Below are positions 49,531 to 62,600 of a stretch of DNA of 64,000 nt, in pieces. The DNA is from Talpa occidentalis (taxonomy: Eukaryota > Chordata > Mammalia > Eulipotyphla > Talpidae). The position numbers were made by a program, and so were the translations under genes. Every line of letters starts with the position of its first letter. Positions within the stretch are counted from its first letter, which is position 1. The notes below the pieces were generated by a model, which did no database searches, had not been told where the DNA came from, and saw only the letters and a list, made by a program, of their open reading frames with translations. The stretch lies in the NCBI RefSeq assembly GCF_014898055.3, contig NW_023604861.1:101186083-101250082 (forward strand). Direction: 5' to 3'.

Positions 49531-51050
49531 TCTTACTGAGGTGATTTAATAATCTAGAATAGGTTAACATAACTGCCAGTGACAACATTTTCAAATATAA
49601 GTCAGTTTGTCAGTCTTCTGCTCAAAATTTTCCAATTGTGTCTACAACACATCCTGTGAGGTTGGATATAATCTGAACATTCCTTCAATTTCTATCATCA
49701 CTATAAATTCAATGATGAAAACATTAGCAGAAATCCATATAAATTATTCTGAAGATACTCTTAAAAGATTTTATGAAATGCCTTGGGAAAATATGCTGAT
49801 CTACTCATAGATGTTGGTGGGCAATTTGGCACTCCTCTATTTTTTTAATTAGTTCCCCTTTTTAAAATCTGTCACTTTATTGCTAAGAGATGATTTGAGG
49901 ATACATGCTCAAGAAAAATCTAAGAAGTATTGTGAGACAAAGTAAAATATAGCATGTGCATGCACATACACAAAGAAGCAAAGAAGAAATTACAAAATAC
50001 AACTGGTAATTTCCTTCTATTTGAGATAATAAGGGAAGAGGATGTAGGGATCACAGGGAACCACAAACAAAATTCAAGGTAGCATTATGGTGTACGTAGA
50101 TAAAAGTGTTGTCAAGAACAGAAATAGAGTATGCTTTAGAAAGAGCAATGGACTGGGATCAGGCGATTCTAGAAGTGACTGCCATGTACATTGTGTTCAT
50201 GAGCATACTGTGGCTCTGTTCAGACTCAGTGGGAAATACTATGGAACCGATTTCTGCCAGAGGCTAGTTGTGTATCAGATAAATTTACTAATTCACAACA
50301 GCTTCCATAGGAAGTGAAGTATTAAGAATAATGGGCAAAATAAGTCTGTTTACTTGGAAAGGTCATGTGTAGGCTCCAATATAAACACCATGACTAAACA
50401 ACTAGAACTAGGATCAGTGTTTGAATCACAGAGTCAAGAACTCCAAATCAAGACTAAGTTAAGGAGTAATATAGTTTAGGAAAAAACATAAGGGAGGATT
50501 CCTAATTGGGGGCAAAATCATGATGACATCATAATTTTCTAATATTCTCTTCAATTCCTTTCTAGCAATGGACAGAAAAATCAGGACAGCAAAAGAATAG
50601 CTGACATCTTCACATATCTTCAATAAGACTAAGTGACAAGATATCTTACAAGACTCAAAATATGCACAAGTAGGTCAAATCATTAGCCATCAATAGGACC
50701 TACGTGTCTTAAGAGATATGCAAATGTGTGGAGGGGAGATAAGAGCATAACAGTAGACCTCTATAGATGTGGAAACCTGCAAATAAACCTCAGACCAACT
50801 GGCCACACGGGAGAAATTTCATAGGTTTCTATTTGGGTTGAGTACAAAAGACCTCAGAATCCCATGGAGGGGCAGTAAGATGATGAGAATGTGACCTGCA
50901 CTTTTAACAAAACCTCCCTTTGATAAGGATGATGTATCTGTTAAAAGAAATGGCTCGACAGGCAGGATGCTGTAGGCTCCATCCCCATCTGTGATTATAA
51001 CCTGCATCATAACCCCTGGCACACCATGAACTGGACTTCCTGAATAGGGG
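49531..51050. other. Intergenic DNA without a recognised feature
   Basis: AT-rich; no exon, recognised repeat or RNA gene can be supported. Confidence 0.4.
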
Positions 51051-51054
51051 CTGC

Positions 51055-51320
51055 TGTCTTTTAATTAATGTTTTTGGCCATTGACATTTAAAGTTACTAC
51101 TGATAAAGCTGGAAAAATATGTGTGGTTTTCTATTCATTGTGGTCATTCTATTTGCTTTGCTTTCTCTGTATTTGAACATTTTACATGATTCCATTTGAC
51201 CTCTTCTCTTAGAAGAGTATGTCCTTTTTATATTTATTAGTTGCCCTCAAGTTTGCAATATACATGTACAACTAACCTAAGTTGACCATCAAATAATATC
51301 CTGCCTCATAGTTAGTGCCC
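51055..51320 (-). mobile_element. L1 ORF2 fragment, antisense
   Basis: TAATTAATGTTTTTGGCCATTGAC followed by TTTAAAGTTACTACTGATA matches antisense L1 ORF2. Short, diverged and cut by SINE copy 17 on its right. Confidence 0.5.
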
Positions 51321-51351
51321 AGTCACCTATATGCCCACCAAAGGAATTCTT

Positions 51352-51649
51352 TTTTTTTTTTTTTTTATAGAGGCATGTTTTATTTATTTGTTTGTTTGTT
51401 TATACATGCACTGGGTACAGTCAGAAGCACGGGAGGGTGAGAGAATTCACCAGAGCCAGAGCGGGGAGCAGAGCAGGCAGAAGGACCGAAGTACACTGCT
51501 GAGGGGAGCAGCGGGCGGCAGGAGAGGTCTGCGCGCCATGTGGGACCCTCCTCCTGTGGCCGGGGAGCAGCCAGGGATCGAACCGGCGTGGCAGAGGCCG
51601 CGGGCAGCTTCGCAACCCAGCGCTCAACCGCTGCGCCACCGGGGAGGCC
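51352..51649 (-). mobile_element. tRNA-derived SINE (copy 17), young subfamily
   Basis: Minus strand starts GGGCCTCCCCGGTGGCGCAG at 51649. It shares with copies 12 and 18 the extra 3' segment (plus strand ATAGAGGCATGTTTT). Exact 14-bp duplication CCAAAGGAATTCTT (51338-51351 and 51650-51663). Confidence 0.96.
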
Positions 51650-52454
51650 CCAAAGGAATTCTTAATTTTTGTGACTTTGTTGTGAATTCGAGCATTTCCT
51701 TTTGATTTTTGAGTTTGGTGGTTAGGGATGGGGTGGCAAGACAAAATAGATATTGTAGGCTGAAAAGACTGAGACTCATGCCACACTGTGGTAAAATACT
51801 GATTGACACTGTCACCTATAATAATAAGAGTAACAAAGAGAAAACAGACTTTAGAGGAAAAGGTAGGAAAGAGGCAAAATACTAAGTGTATTGATTATAC
51901 TTCTGTATTTAGGAGAGACAGAGACATACTTAGCTAGTGTAACTTAACAAATGCAAAGAGAAAGTCAAGAAATTTGGACCCTTACAGTATAGATTTCAGA
52001 CAACAGAAAGAATTAGGCCTAAGCATTCAGGTAAAGAAAGTTACTCAACTTTGAGTATGAATGTGACATTCCCATCCAGTCCTTGTTTTACATGGCTTCA
52101 AGCAACCATTACCAATATACTGACAGGCTTCTTGAAGAGGTAAGATCTAGTTCCTATAAAATTCCAATAGAAGATTCTTAATATGAATGAAATTGGGATT
52201 TCCATGGTTTTACTTCAGTAGGTATAACATTTACCCTAGTTTTTCCAATAAAACTCTAACAGAAGCTTTTTTTTAAATTTACCATGTTCCCAAAATTATA
52301 TAAATTTCAGGGATGTAGTCTCACATCTCAATAAATACATATGCCACACTGCACCTACCACCAGAGATCTGTTACACTTACAGAAATAACACTGTGGAAA
52401 GTCAATTTCATCTTTTGTCAGACTCTTATTGGAAAAAGTAGAATGTTACCTTTA

Positions 52455-52655
52455 CTGAAGAAAAAGAAAATCCTGCTACTTGATACCTTCCCTAATCCTT
52501 CCAGTGTACTTGCCTTTTCTGGAAACTGTCCCCCATCTCTTTACTGTCCCCCATTTTCTTTACTGAAGAAAAAGAAAATCCTGCTACTTGATACCTCCCC
52601 TAATCTTTACAGTGTACTTGCCACTTCTGGAAATTGTCCCTCATCTCACCCCTAC
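52455..52655. repeat. Tandem duplication, period 108 bp
   Basis: CTGAAGAAAAAGAAAATCCT begins at 52455 and again at 52563. Similarity continues through CTACTTGATACC, CAGTGTACTTGCC and TTCTGGAAA in both units. A few substitutions separate them. Non-coding. Confidence 0.9.
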
Positions 52656-52797
52656 CTTTTAAATGTGTTCCACCACTTCCCATGCCGCTCCTTACCTGTA
52701 AGCCTGCTGTCCTGCTCAGTTCTAGAGCCCTCTCCATTCTGGTGCAGAGCTTTCCATGTCCCAGGGCTTGGAAAAGGTATGACTTGAATTTCATTAA

Positions 52798-53407
52798 CCC
52801 TTTGCACTCCGCTGTCCCCTCTCAGGGGACATCGGAATTCTAGCATATCACTCGGATGTCCCCTCTCAGGGGACATTGCAATTTATTAGTGATTACGGGG
52901 AATTGAGTTATTTCAACGCAACTTTTTGAGACATGCATGTTTCCCTGAAGTTTTATCTTGAAATGGCACAAGAAATTAAATCAAAATACCGTAAAATTAC
53001 TAAGATATATACAAGAAATGTCAGCGGGTTTTGTGTCGGACTACATATTCCCGATGTGGGACAAAGAAAACGGGACTGCATTGTGTGTTCTAACAGGAAA
53101 ACACCTGGTGGCAGGCGTCAAACCACTTATTACTGTCAAACATGCATTAATCAGCCTGCAATGCATATTGGGGAGTGTTACAAAACTTATCATACTGTAC
53201 AAAATTATAAACAATAAAATATTGGTTTTTTGCAAATATACATTCCTCGATGTCACCCAATTCATATAAGTCCAATATCATTATAATACGTTACTTGGTT
53301 CCAAAATTATACTAAATAATACGAGGGTCCGTAAATGCACGTTTCTGCCGCAAAGTAGCGTCGAGTAGCGGGTAGCCAATGTCCAGAATGGTTCGGAGTG
53401 CAAAGGG
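52798..53407 (+). mobile_element. piggyBac-type element, internally deleted (610 bp)
   Basis: Flanked by TTAA on both sides (52794-52797 and 53408-53411), the piggyBac target. Terminal inverted repeats are a perfect 14 bp: CCCTTTGCACTCCG at the left and its reverse complement at the right. Just inside the left end are two copies of a 19-bp interrupted palindrome TGTCCCCTCTCAGGGGACA (52813-52831 and 52857-52875), 44 bp apart. The body holds only the 3' end of a transposase gene. Perfect ends suggest a fairly recent insertion. Confidence 0.93.
52933..53217 (+). pseudogene. piggyBac transposase C-terminal fragment with Cys-rich domain
   Basis: An open frame of 94 codons with native-looking stop. 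Its C-terminal half has the piggyBac Cys-rich zinc domain pattern: Cys-x2-Cys, Thr-x-Tyr-x-Cys-x2-Cys, then His, Glu-Cys and Tyr-His-Thr near the end. The first 25 or so residues may derive from the other side of the internal deletion. The catalytic Asp triad region is absent, so it cannot transpose by itself. In piggyBac this domain binds the transposon ends; whether this fragment is expressed is unknown. Confidence 0.75.
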
Positions 53408-53845
53408 TTAAGTAGGTGCCTTCCCTCATGTTCGGCTGCAATCTCATTTCCCCCCTTCAAATCCAGATTTCCAGTTTTCTGCTTCTGGAGATTCCATATG
53501 AACAGGCCATGCTGGGGTTTAAGATGGGTAATTGGGGGTAGGGGCCACTGTCCCCAAGTAATCCTCTGGGAACCCTCTGTGGTAGAGGCTCTTCCATGGT
53601 GGTATCCCTGGGCCCTCCCCTGCCCCCACCCCAGAGGCTGCTTCTCATTCCCACACCCTACCCTTCTCCTTGCACCCTGCCTCCTGCTCTGTTGATGGCA
53701 CCTCCTTGCCCAAGACAAGGCTAGGTTTGCTTAGGAGTGCAGGTATAAAGTTCCCTCTAGAAAGTGTGAGGATTAACTGCTCCAGGAAACAGAGAATGGG
53801 TATCCACTCCTAAGGCTTGGAAGACAATTAGAAGAACTCAGTGGA

Positions 53846-54154
53846 GGGCCTCCCTGGTGGCGCAGCGGTTGAGCTCTGGGTTGCGAAGCTGCCCATGGCC
53901 TCTGCGGCGCCGGTTCGATCCCCGGCTGCTCCCTGGCCACCGGAGGAGGGTCCCACATGGCGCACAGACCTCTCCTGCCGCCCGCTGCTCCCCTCAGCAG
54001 TGTACCTTGGTCCTTCTGCCTGCTCTGCTCCCCGCTCTGGCTCTGGTGAATTCTCTCACCCTCCCGCGCTTCTGACTGTACCCAGTGCATGTATAAACAA
54101 AACAACAAACAAATAAATAAATAAAAACATGCCTCTATTAAAAAAAAAAAAAAA
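53846..54154 (+). mobile_element. tRNA-derived SINE (copy 18), young subfamily
   Basis: GGGCCTCCCTGGTGGCGCAG head, perfect GGTTCGATCCCC B box, extra 3' segment AAAACATGCCTCTAT, poly-A of about 17. Exact duplication AACTCAGTGGAG (53835-53846 and 54155-54166). Confidence 0.96.
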
Positions 54155-54799
54155 AACTCAGTGGAGGTTGAAGGGCTGTACAGGGACCAGGTGTGGGGTC
54201 AGAAGCAGTGGGTAAGGTGGTGATGGGGAGTCCTAGTGGACACTGAGAGTAGTCCCAGATGGCAAGCTGGTGGCAATCTCTACTTGTTTGGCAAAATGTT
54301 AGAAAAATGACCCAAATGCCAGAGGAAAAGTACCTAAATCTAAAGGCTGAGGGGTGGGGGGGAAGGTGGAGGCAGATGGTCAACTTTAGTTTCTGACAGA
54401 AGATAGATAGAACTTTTTAAAAATTAGGACTAACTTTTAAGGCCTTAAATTCACATACATTATTCACAGGTACATTTCAAACAGGGAAGAGGTAATCAAT
54501 CAACTCATTAGAAATGAAATGATTTTAACAATTTTGCTGAAATGGTATAGAAAAATAACTAAATGACATCCTTTGCATGTCAGTAGAGGATAAAGGCTAC
54601 CACCAACTGCCCCTTCATCAACACTGTGGCTGGTAGTACATGGTTCTTGCTTCCTTCCATGGAAGGAAGCCATCCCAGTAGCCATCCCAGAGAGCCTGTG
54701 CTGCCCAGCATTGTCACCAGGCCTCAGAAACCACGTGTGGTCCCTAGGCACCATCCCCTGGAACTGCAGAACGTGTCAGGTTTGGCACATATTTTAAGT

Positions 54800-56105
54800 T
54801 TTATTTTACTTACACATTTACAAAATTCACGAAGCCATTTTGAGAAAGGGAAGGTTGAGGCTGCCTGGGAGAGATGGGCTCACAGGCACTGTCCAGAATT
54901 GGGTACTTGGGACTTTTCAAGGGGAAACTGTCCTGAATCTCAAGAGTCTTCCTTGCCAGGCATCTAACATGGTAGCATGGTTTGCTCATCACTGCCTGGA
55001 AGATGTTACTGGAGGCTGCCTCAGCCCAGGATTTTATTGCTGGTGAACTTGGTTATCCAACTTAGAGCCATTTAGTCCAGGATTATGGCATTATCAGAAA
55101 TGGGTCCAGTGGTAAGCACTTCGCTGAAAAAGGAAGTTGAAATATGTAAGCTGCACTGATTCTGCAATGCTGACACGATGCCTGTATTTGTCTTCAGCCT
55201 CAGGGAGTACCCTGAAGAAGACAGGTAGAGAACCCCCTAGTCCCATCCAGTGGGATGGCCAAAGACAAGATGGATGTGCCCAAACCACAGAAGCCTGGAC
55301 TCCAGAACCCAACCAATTCTTCCTTTTCCTACACAATCTTTTTTTAAGGCTCAGAAAGATGTTCCCTTTCACAGATGGAAAAAAAAATACACTCCCCTCA
55401 TTTTCCAAAACTGGATCTCTTGGTCTGAATGAGATTACTACTTGGCAAAGAGAGGTTCAGAACTATGAATGAGCAGTACTCAAGCATGTATTCTGAAAAG
55501 ATGGATCACTGTAAAGTGCCCCTGGGTCATCCCTGAATTTCACAGGTCACAGGAACAAAACCGTCGTGCAAGAATAGTTTGCCTCTGTGATTATAGCAGC
55601 GACAAGACAAAAACCAGGGGTGATTTTATTACTCAGATTTGATCTTGTATTAGCCTCTGTCATTTTGCAGACCATTAGCTTCTCCATCTCTCCTGAAAGT
55701 GCTTGGTGCTATTTCTGCAATCCACCAGTGACAGAAGGCCCCCCCATCCACAGAGCTGCAAGAGTGTCCACCTCTGTGACAAATGAGGAAAATGAATCCT
55801 AATGCCATGTAATTTTCCCTCTTGCTCTGTTAGACTGCAAGTGTTTAATCTTTTTCCCTTTTTGAGAAAAGCAAAGTCCAAATGGCATTGGTAGGCATGG
55901 GGAGTCAGGGCCTTCAGAGCACCTTATGTCCAAACTTAATTGTAACAGTCAGGGTCCAGCTTCAGGGGATCAATCACGCACAGGTCTCTGGGACACTGCC
56001 AGAGTCTTCAGAAGGAGTATGATGGAAGAAATGTCATTTCTGTGGTCATATTCACCTGGCTGGTCTCTGGTCTAACCAAGATATTTGAATTCACAGCCCT
56101 ATGCA
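54800..56105 (-). other. CHST10: Candidate CHST10 3' UTR
   Basis: Mostly unique sequence directly downstream of the stop codon. AATAAA on the minus strand occurs at 55038-55033 and 54805-54800, either of which could be the polyadenylation signal; a further one lies near 55.62 kb. No repeat is recognised here. Transcript data would decide the end. Confidence 0.35.
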
Positions 56106-56643
56106 TTAGTTAAGCAAAAAATCTGGCTTGTGATACCCAAAGAGTTTAAAGTCCCCTTCAAAACGTGCATACAGACGCCGGATGTCTCGTTTGCTGATGC
56201 CCAGAAAGTAGTGTTCCACCTTGGTTTTATTATACACAGTAATGCCAGGAGGGATGGTTGGGTAGGACACCAGATGGTCTATGCCAGCTTCTTTTAAGAT
56301 GTATGGGGCATCATCCTCCAGGGTCTCATGGTGGCCAATCACACTGTACTTTATTTCACAGGGTGCACACAGTTCTACGTATGTCACCCAGTGAATAATG
56401 TGGTCCCCAAACTGAAGGTCCAGCCATCTGTGGTTAGGATCACCCAAATAACGCACAAAATCTTCAAACTGGATGCCCCTGGTCTCTGTCCGGTTCCTTC
56501 TGTATTTCCTGATAATGCCAGGGGCAATCTCATGCCTGTACCAAGGTTCAAAGCGGGGATTATGAACAAACTTATCTTTAAATGCAGAAATCAGTCTTTC
56601 GAAGGGATCTCTTACGATAAAAAACTTGAAGTATGTTTTCAAG
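56106..56643 (-). CDS. CHST10: CHST10 last coding exon
   Basis: 538 nt, 178 codons plus TAA at 56106-56108. The acceptor is CCTTAG|CTTGAA after a long pyrimidine tract. It holds the 3'-phosphate-binding motif RDPFERLISA, then the catalytic C-terminal half (Asp-His-Ile-Ile-His-Trp-Val, Gly-His-His-Glu-Thr-Leu-Glu) and the conserved Phe-Leu-Leu-Asn end. Confidence 0.97.
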
Positions 56644-59600
56644 CTAAGGAAAAAAATAAAAAAAACAAGAGGTTAACCTGATGCTACTGGTGGTAGCAAC
56701 TGTGAGGGTAGGGAGAATGAAGAACAGTAGGTGGAAGGGCAGCAGCAGAACCGAACCTTCACCCAGGCTGAGCCCTGGGGTAAGTACCTTGCAGGAGGCT
56801 CTTATTTAACCCACTCAGCCACCCTTGCAAGCAGTCCTGTTATAATCATTGTACAGGTGAAGAAATGGGGGCTCAGAAATCTCAAATGCCCAAGGTCACA
56901 GTACTCCAAATCCTAGAGCGCCACTGTGAAGACATCTACTTAACTTATGGTTTTGTTTTATTTGAATATGTTAAAACATCAGGAATATTTGAATTTTATT
57001 CCTGAGCAGAAAAGTGTAAGGGCAGGAACTCTGAATGAGTTAGGAAAAGCTTGAAGGCAGAGGAAGTTACTTTAAGGGTGTATTCTTAAAAATTCAAAAT
57101 TGCCAAGAGGAGGAAATATAAGAGGGAAAAGGGGGTAAGAAAAAATGAGAGAGGCCTGAGGCTCTAGCGGGCAGGGAAGGCAGCCTGGGTGAGCTACCAA
57201 TTGTGGCATAATGGTGCCCATGTGAAGGGCTGGGAGCTGCAATGATGACAAAACAAGACAGTTTTGCGCCCTCCTTGCCAGGAACTATACTCAATGCTCC
57301 ACATGTGTCTTCGCTCTTCCACTCTCACAAGAGTCCATGAACTAAGTGCTTAGGGAGATAACTGGCCAGTCTTTACCCAGGAGAATCTCTGAGCTGGCAT
57401 TGAACAGCTCCATTCCAAAGGTTTGCACAAGCTGGGAAGACTGGATAATCAGGGCCAGAGGAATGAAAAGCGAAAAGCGGAAAGCAAGGCAGGCCCAAGT
57501 TGAGTTGGCACCTTGACATTTATCTGCAGCTTATACGTTCTGGTTCCTTTTAAACTTCACTTTGCAGGGCCACTTCATAGTTAACAAAGAGAGCCTCTCC
57601 CTTTATAAACTAAGTAATTTTGAAAATGCCAATGCCCATTCTTATTATGATCAGCGAGGTCTGTTTCTCTGAGTGTGTGGTCCTAGCCACACCACCACCC
57701 CCCGGGGGCAGCTACTGTAGGAGTTGGCTTACTACCTTTAGAAAAAATGAAAACTTGAGTGGGGTTTTACCTGCAACCCAAACCCCTTCCTTATGAGAAA
57801 AAGGTCATATTTAGTAAGAAATCCATAAAACTTAGCATAATCAAAGCCAATTAAAACTGACTACTCATTTCTATTAAGAAAATCAGTGTAACCTTTATTT
57901 TAATGGACTATATGAGAACCCGAGTGGAGATGTTCTGAAGGTCTCAAGGATTTGTGAATTTAAATGCACTGAACGCTGGGCATGTGCTCAGCTGCCTCTC
58001 ACAATGCAAACCAACAGCCCCAGGTAGTGCTTGGAGCAATTTGGGATATACAGCAAGTACAGATCTGAGCCTTGGGCTTTATCGAAATGCCCCTTCCCTT
58101 TGAGGAACTTGCTCCTACCGCTTCTGAATTTCTGCATCACTGAAGGAAGAGAGCCGAGGGAGGCCATTCTTCTCATGGTCGTGAACCACATTTTCAGGGA
58201 TCTCTTCAATGGAAGGAAATGCTCCTGGGAAGTAAACAGGGGAGAAGGCTATGTCGACTACCCTTTCAGTGCTACCCTGAAAAAAAATGATGCTCTGTCT
58301 CTTAACTCAGGGCCCATGTTCCTCACAAACAATCTGCAAAAGCCAAGTTTGTGTCTTTGAATTCTAACTGCTCCTGCTGGCAGGGTGAGAGAGGGAAGAA
58401 AGGTTTTTGATAATCAGTAAGCCAATTAAAGGAAACAGATGAGTTGGGGGGCAAGGGGACAAGGGATATCTACATCTGGCTATGCACCTAAACTGTGTTA
58501 AATTTGACATTTAAAAAAGATCACTGCATGTAAATAGAATGCCTAAAACCAGCAATACTTATTCTACTCTGCAACTGGGGGAAATGCCAGAGAAGCAGAG
58601 CCACAAAGCTGATAATTTATGGCCACAGCATCATCTGGGGCCTCTATTCCTTGCAGACAAGGTTCTCAGGCACCACACCTCCAGACCTTTGGTGTTTCCC
58701 AGGCAACCTCCAGGCATTCTATACCGGCAAGAGGCAAAGATATTTGCTGCAAGGCAAATCTGGCTACTGTTGTGATCATGATGTGATATGTCTGCAGCAG
58801 GGGTCAGAGGAGGACAAATGTCTGACAGGGCAGGGCTGAATGGAACCTGGTTCTATCCTAGAGAGAGGGGACAAAGCAGGTTTTCTTTTTTCAACTTATA
58901 CAAACAGAAATAAAGCATGACTATCAAGGAAGATGTTAGGCCACCCTCTGCAAAGCTTCACCTCCATCTCTGTGTTAATTCATCATGTTAAACTCAGACT
59001 GGTGAAGAAGAGTCTGCAGGGCCATCTAAACAGTGGTCAAACATTGTTATAATCATTCCTCTCCAAAATACTTTCAGCAGCAGTCCATGCCATGCTGAGT
59101 GCTGCAGAAACAAGCAAGATGGAGCATCTGCCCTCAAGGGCACAGCAGAAGAACCATCTCCTGGGTCTGCACCTGGACCTGCTCAGGTACCTGCCCCCAT
59201 TCCAGGTGAGTCTAGACAACCAAAGTATCATCCCTTTTCTATTATATGGCCTCGCAAACCTGCTACTATTTTGATCTTGCCCTTGTACATGGGTTTTGAT
59301 TTCTTTGAAGTCTGATGCTTCGTACTATGTGGTAGATTTTTAAGATTTTTTGTACATTCCTTGTTTTAAGTTTGATTTGTAACCTTAATCTCCAATGCCA
59401 CAAATCCAACATGCTGTCAGAATACTCAAGAAGCACATTAATTATGTACCAGAAGGTAAAGCAAGTGTCTCCCTGAACCAAACATTAGAACCAAATAAAT
59501 GACAGCAAACTGACTACTAGCTTTGAGAGATCAGCACTGGGCTGCAGGACAGAGGTCCCCAGTATCACTCCAGGGCTCCCAGATCTGATTCCTGAATCAG

Positions 59601-62600
59601 GAGTCACACAGCAGTCAACTGACACTATGTTCCTTTTGAAGCTGAATTTAACAGAGACAGCCCATAGAGGTGTCCCTTCCTTTAGCTCCCTCTGCTGTCC
59701 TCCTCTGCCTCCCCTTCCCAGGCCACAGTGACCTTGCCTGGGCAAACCCTGGTGACCACGGACATGGACACTTGCGGGGCTCTGCACGCACCATTTAACA
59801 CGATCAGCACTTTCTTCCATTGGGTGTTACCCACTTTGGGAGTCTGGCAGAAAAGAATCTTGTGCTTGTCACAGACAAATATTCGGTCTAGGACAAACTT
59901 GGAGATTGCTGTGTGTGACAGATTCTTAAGGGCTTCATCCCTGCAGACATTTCTGATGAGTTCTAGGCGTTCCATGTAGACCAGAGGTTGGACAAGCCGG
60001 CTGTCTGAAAGCATCTTCCCAGTTGGCTGCAAGTAATAAGGTGAACAGACACAAGGGCTTCATTAGAAAGCAAGAGTCTTGGGGGAGGTGTTGCTTCCTA
60101 ATCTTGAATTATTAGCTAATAAGCAGAGAGAAGAATCGTGAAGATGCCCTCACAGAAACAACAGGACTGTGTAGGAGTGCTTTGCAGTTAAGGGGCTGGG
60201 ATTCAGACTGCATGGATATGCTGACCCACTGTTCATAGATAACTAAGCCTCTGTCTCGCCATCCTCAGCTTGGAAAAACTAAGGAGATAGTGGGCTGTTT
60301 ATTACTTTGCTGATGGCATTAAGGCCCTTAATTTGCTAGAAAATTTTCATTCAGGGATATTAGTGAAAGCAGGCCAGTTTCTGCCTCCTTCCTTTGTCCA
60401 AACTTCTCCCTCCACATAACTCCAACCCTAGGGACCAGGTGTCTACACACATGTTGACTGTTTTGAAAATACTCCGATAAACTGGTGCATTTATTAATTT
60501 TTAAAAAATGCCCTATGTCATTCATATGGGTTTTGAAAACACAAAACTATCACTCCATGTCCTCAGTTGAAAGCACACAACTAGCTTTCTCTATATGAGT
60601 TTAAGGAGAGGGGGAGGGTTTTGTTGGGTATTTATGTCAGTAAATAGCCACTGTGAGTCAATGCTAAAGCTCATCTGCCCAAGGAGTCATCAAATCTGGT
60701 GAGAAAACCCCTATGAACTGTGGGGTGAAGGCTCTGATGCCAGAAACTCCTGCCTGCCAGGAAAGGGTGCCGAGAAGCCAGCAGATACAGATGAGCCAGA
60801 AGCCCTTATCAGCCCAACTGTGAGGTCTGTGCTTAGAGTGCAAGATGCACAAGGGAATAGGTGCTGCAACTTTTACTCTGTGACTTTTCAATCTTTGAAG
60901 TCTGGTATTTTGGGGGGGGTCATCTCTGAATTATCTGGAATAGGTCTTTGAACAGTTTTCCCACTCAAAAAACAGTGCCCGTGAGGTATATTCTAGTCCA
61001 CAAGCTGCTAAAGCAGTCCCTCTGTTGCCTCATACATTACAACTCCACCTACAAAATTCTTGAACTTAGGCTGCACTGTGCTCTGGCATTGAATACTATA
61101 GAGAAGTCTATGGCTGCCTCCCGTCATGATCATTTCCTTATAAAGGACCCACTTTTAATACCTGTTTGTAAGATTTTGTTGGTCCATGATTCTAGCACAT
61201 GAAGAATTTTGCCAGGATTTGTCACTGTGGTTTTCTGATTTTGCCTGGGATACAGAGTCCTTTCTGCCTATACCCTTGGTTCAGGAAATGTTCTTTTCTT
61301 AGGACAGTTGGGTGGGGTGGAGCTCATGTAAGATAAAGTCATTTTAAGTTAGGGGGCCTATGTTAGCAGGAGTTTCTGTCCTTTGAGCCTTCACCCCACA
61401 ATTCATGAGGTTTTCTCATCTGGTCTAAAGACTCCTCTGAGGAGAATGCTCCAGTATTTGCTTCTAATTTGTGATACAAGTGATATGACTACCAATTAAA
61501 ATCCTCCCTCCCTCCTTAAACTATATTTAAAAAAAATAAACATGTTTATCATAGAAGAAAGTCATGTATCATATATATGTTATACTTAATGAATGCTTTT
61601 TGAAAAAGAAATATATGTTGATTGAGGAGAGTTATGGATTATAATGGAACACAGTTGATATTTTCCTTTTACTTTGGGGTATTCTTTAAAATATGCATGA
61701 GTATGTATACTTCTTAATTTAAAAAAAAATAACAAACTTGATTTGAAAATATTGGCTGGTGGGACACCTAGAAAGACTTGAGGGAAGTTCTAGGCCTCTG
61801 TGGATGATTGCTACCCACATTTGGGTATTTTTTTATATCCAAAGATGGCTTGGGAAAGAGAGCTCAATTTTTTTTCTCTCTTCCTTTAACATAATCCACT
61901 AATTAAAAGCCACAACGCCCTACCAGAATTCATCTGTATTTCCTCCCAGGGCTGCCCTGTCCCTTTCTTATAGGCCCTCTCTTCTTTCCTTTCTCCTCTT
62001 TTCTACAGTGTGACAACCACTATTTCCAGTCACTTCACATATGGGACTCAGCGAGTGAGAGGGAATCTCAAGGGTGTGTGCCTCATCTTGCTGGGGAATA
62101 ATTAGGAATTCATGTACAAAAGCTACTTGAGGAGAAAGTTGAGAGTCCACATGTCTGGGAAAGTGAGCATGGGTGAAAAACAGCAGCTCTGGGCTCTGCC
62201 AATAACTACCACAAGATTTTGGATGATTAGCCTTTTTCTTACACTCAGTTCTCTCATCCATGCTACTCTGAGGTTGAATTAGCTACTCTCTTATGCAAGA
62301 TCCCTTCTAATTTTCTAAAGTTCTCTGATTCTGGGTCAGAAATTGTTCCCACTCCTATGTTTACTCCTGTCTACCTGCCTCCCTGCCTCCCTGCCTCCAC
62401 TCCCCAGACTTCTCAACTGATCAGGAATTCAACCCCATCAACATTTACAGAGCACCATGATGTACACAGCAGTGTGAGGAACATGAAAATAGAGGAACCT
62501 GTGCCTCCTCAAAGAGAAGCTAAAATCATGAGCAGAAATGATTAAGATATAATAAAAGCAGCAATTATAAGGTGGAACATGATGATAAATGGAAAGCAGC

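Noticed and set aside
53846..53940. Possible tRNA gene (good A and B boxes)
   Set aside because: The boxes belong to the tRNA-derived head of the SINE, with no complete cloverleaf and with SINE body, tail and target duplications attached.
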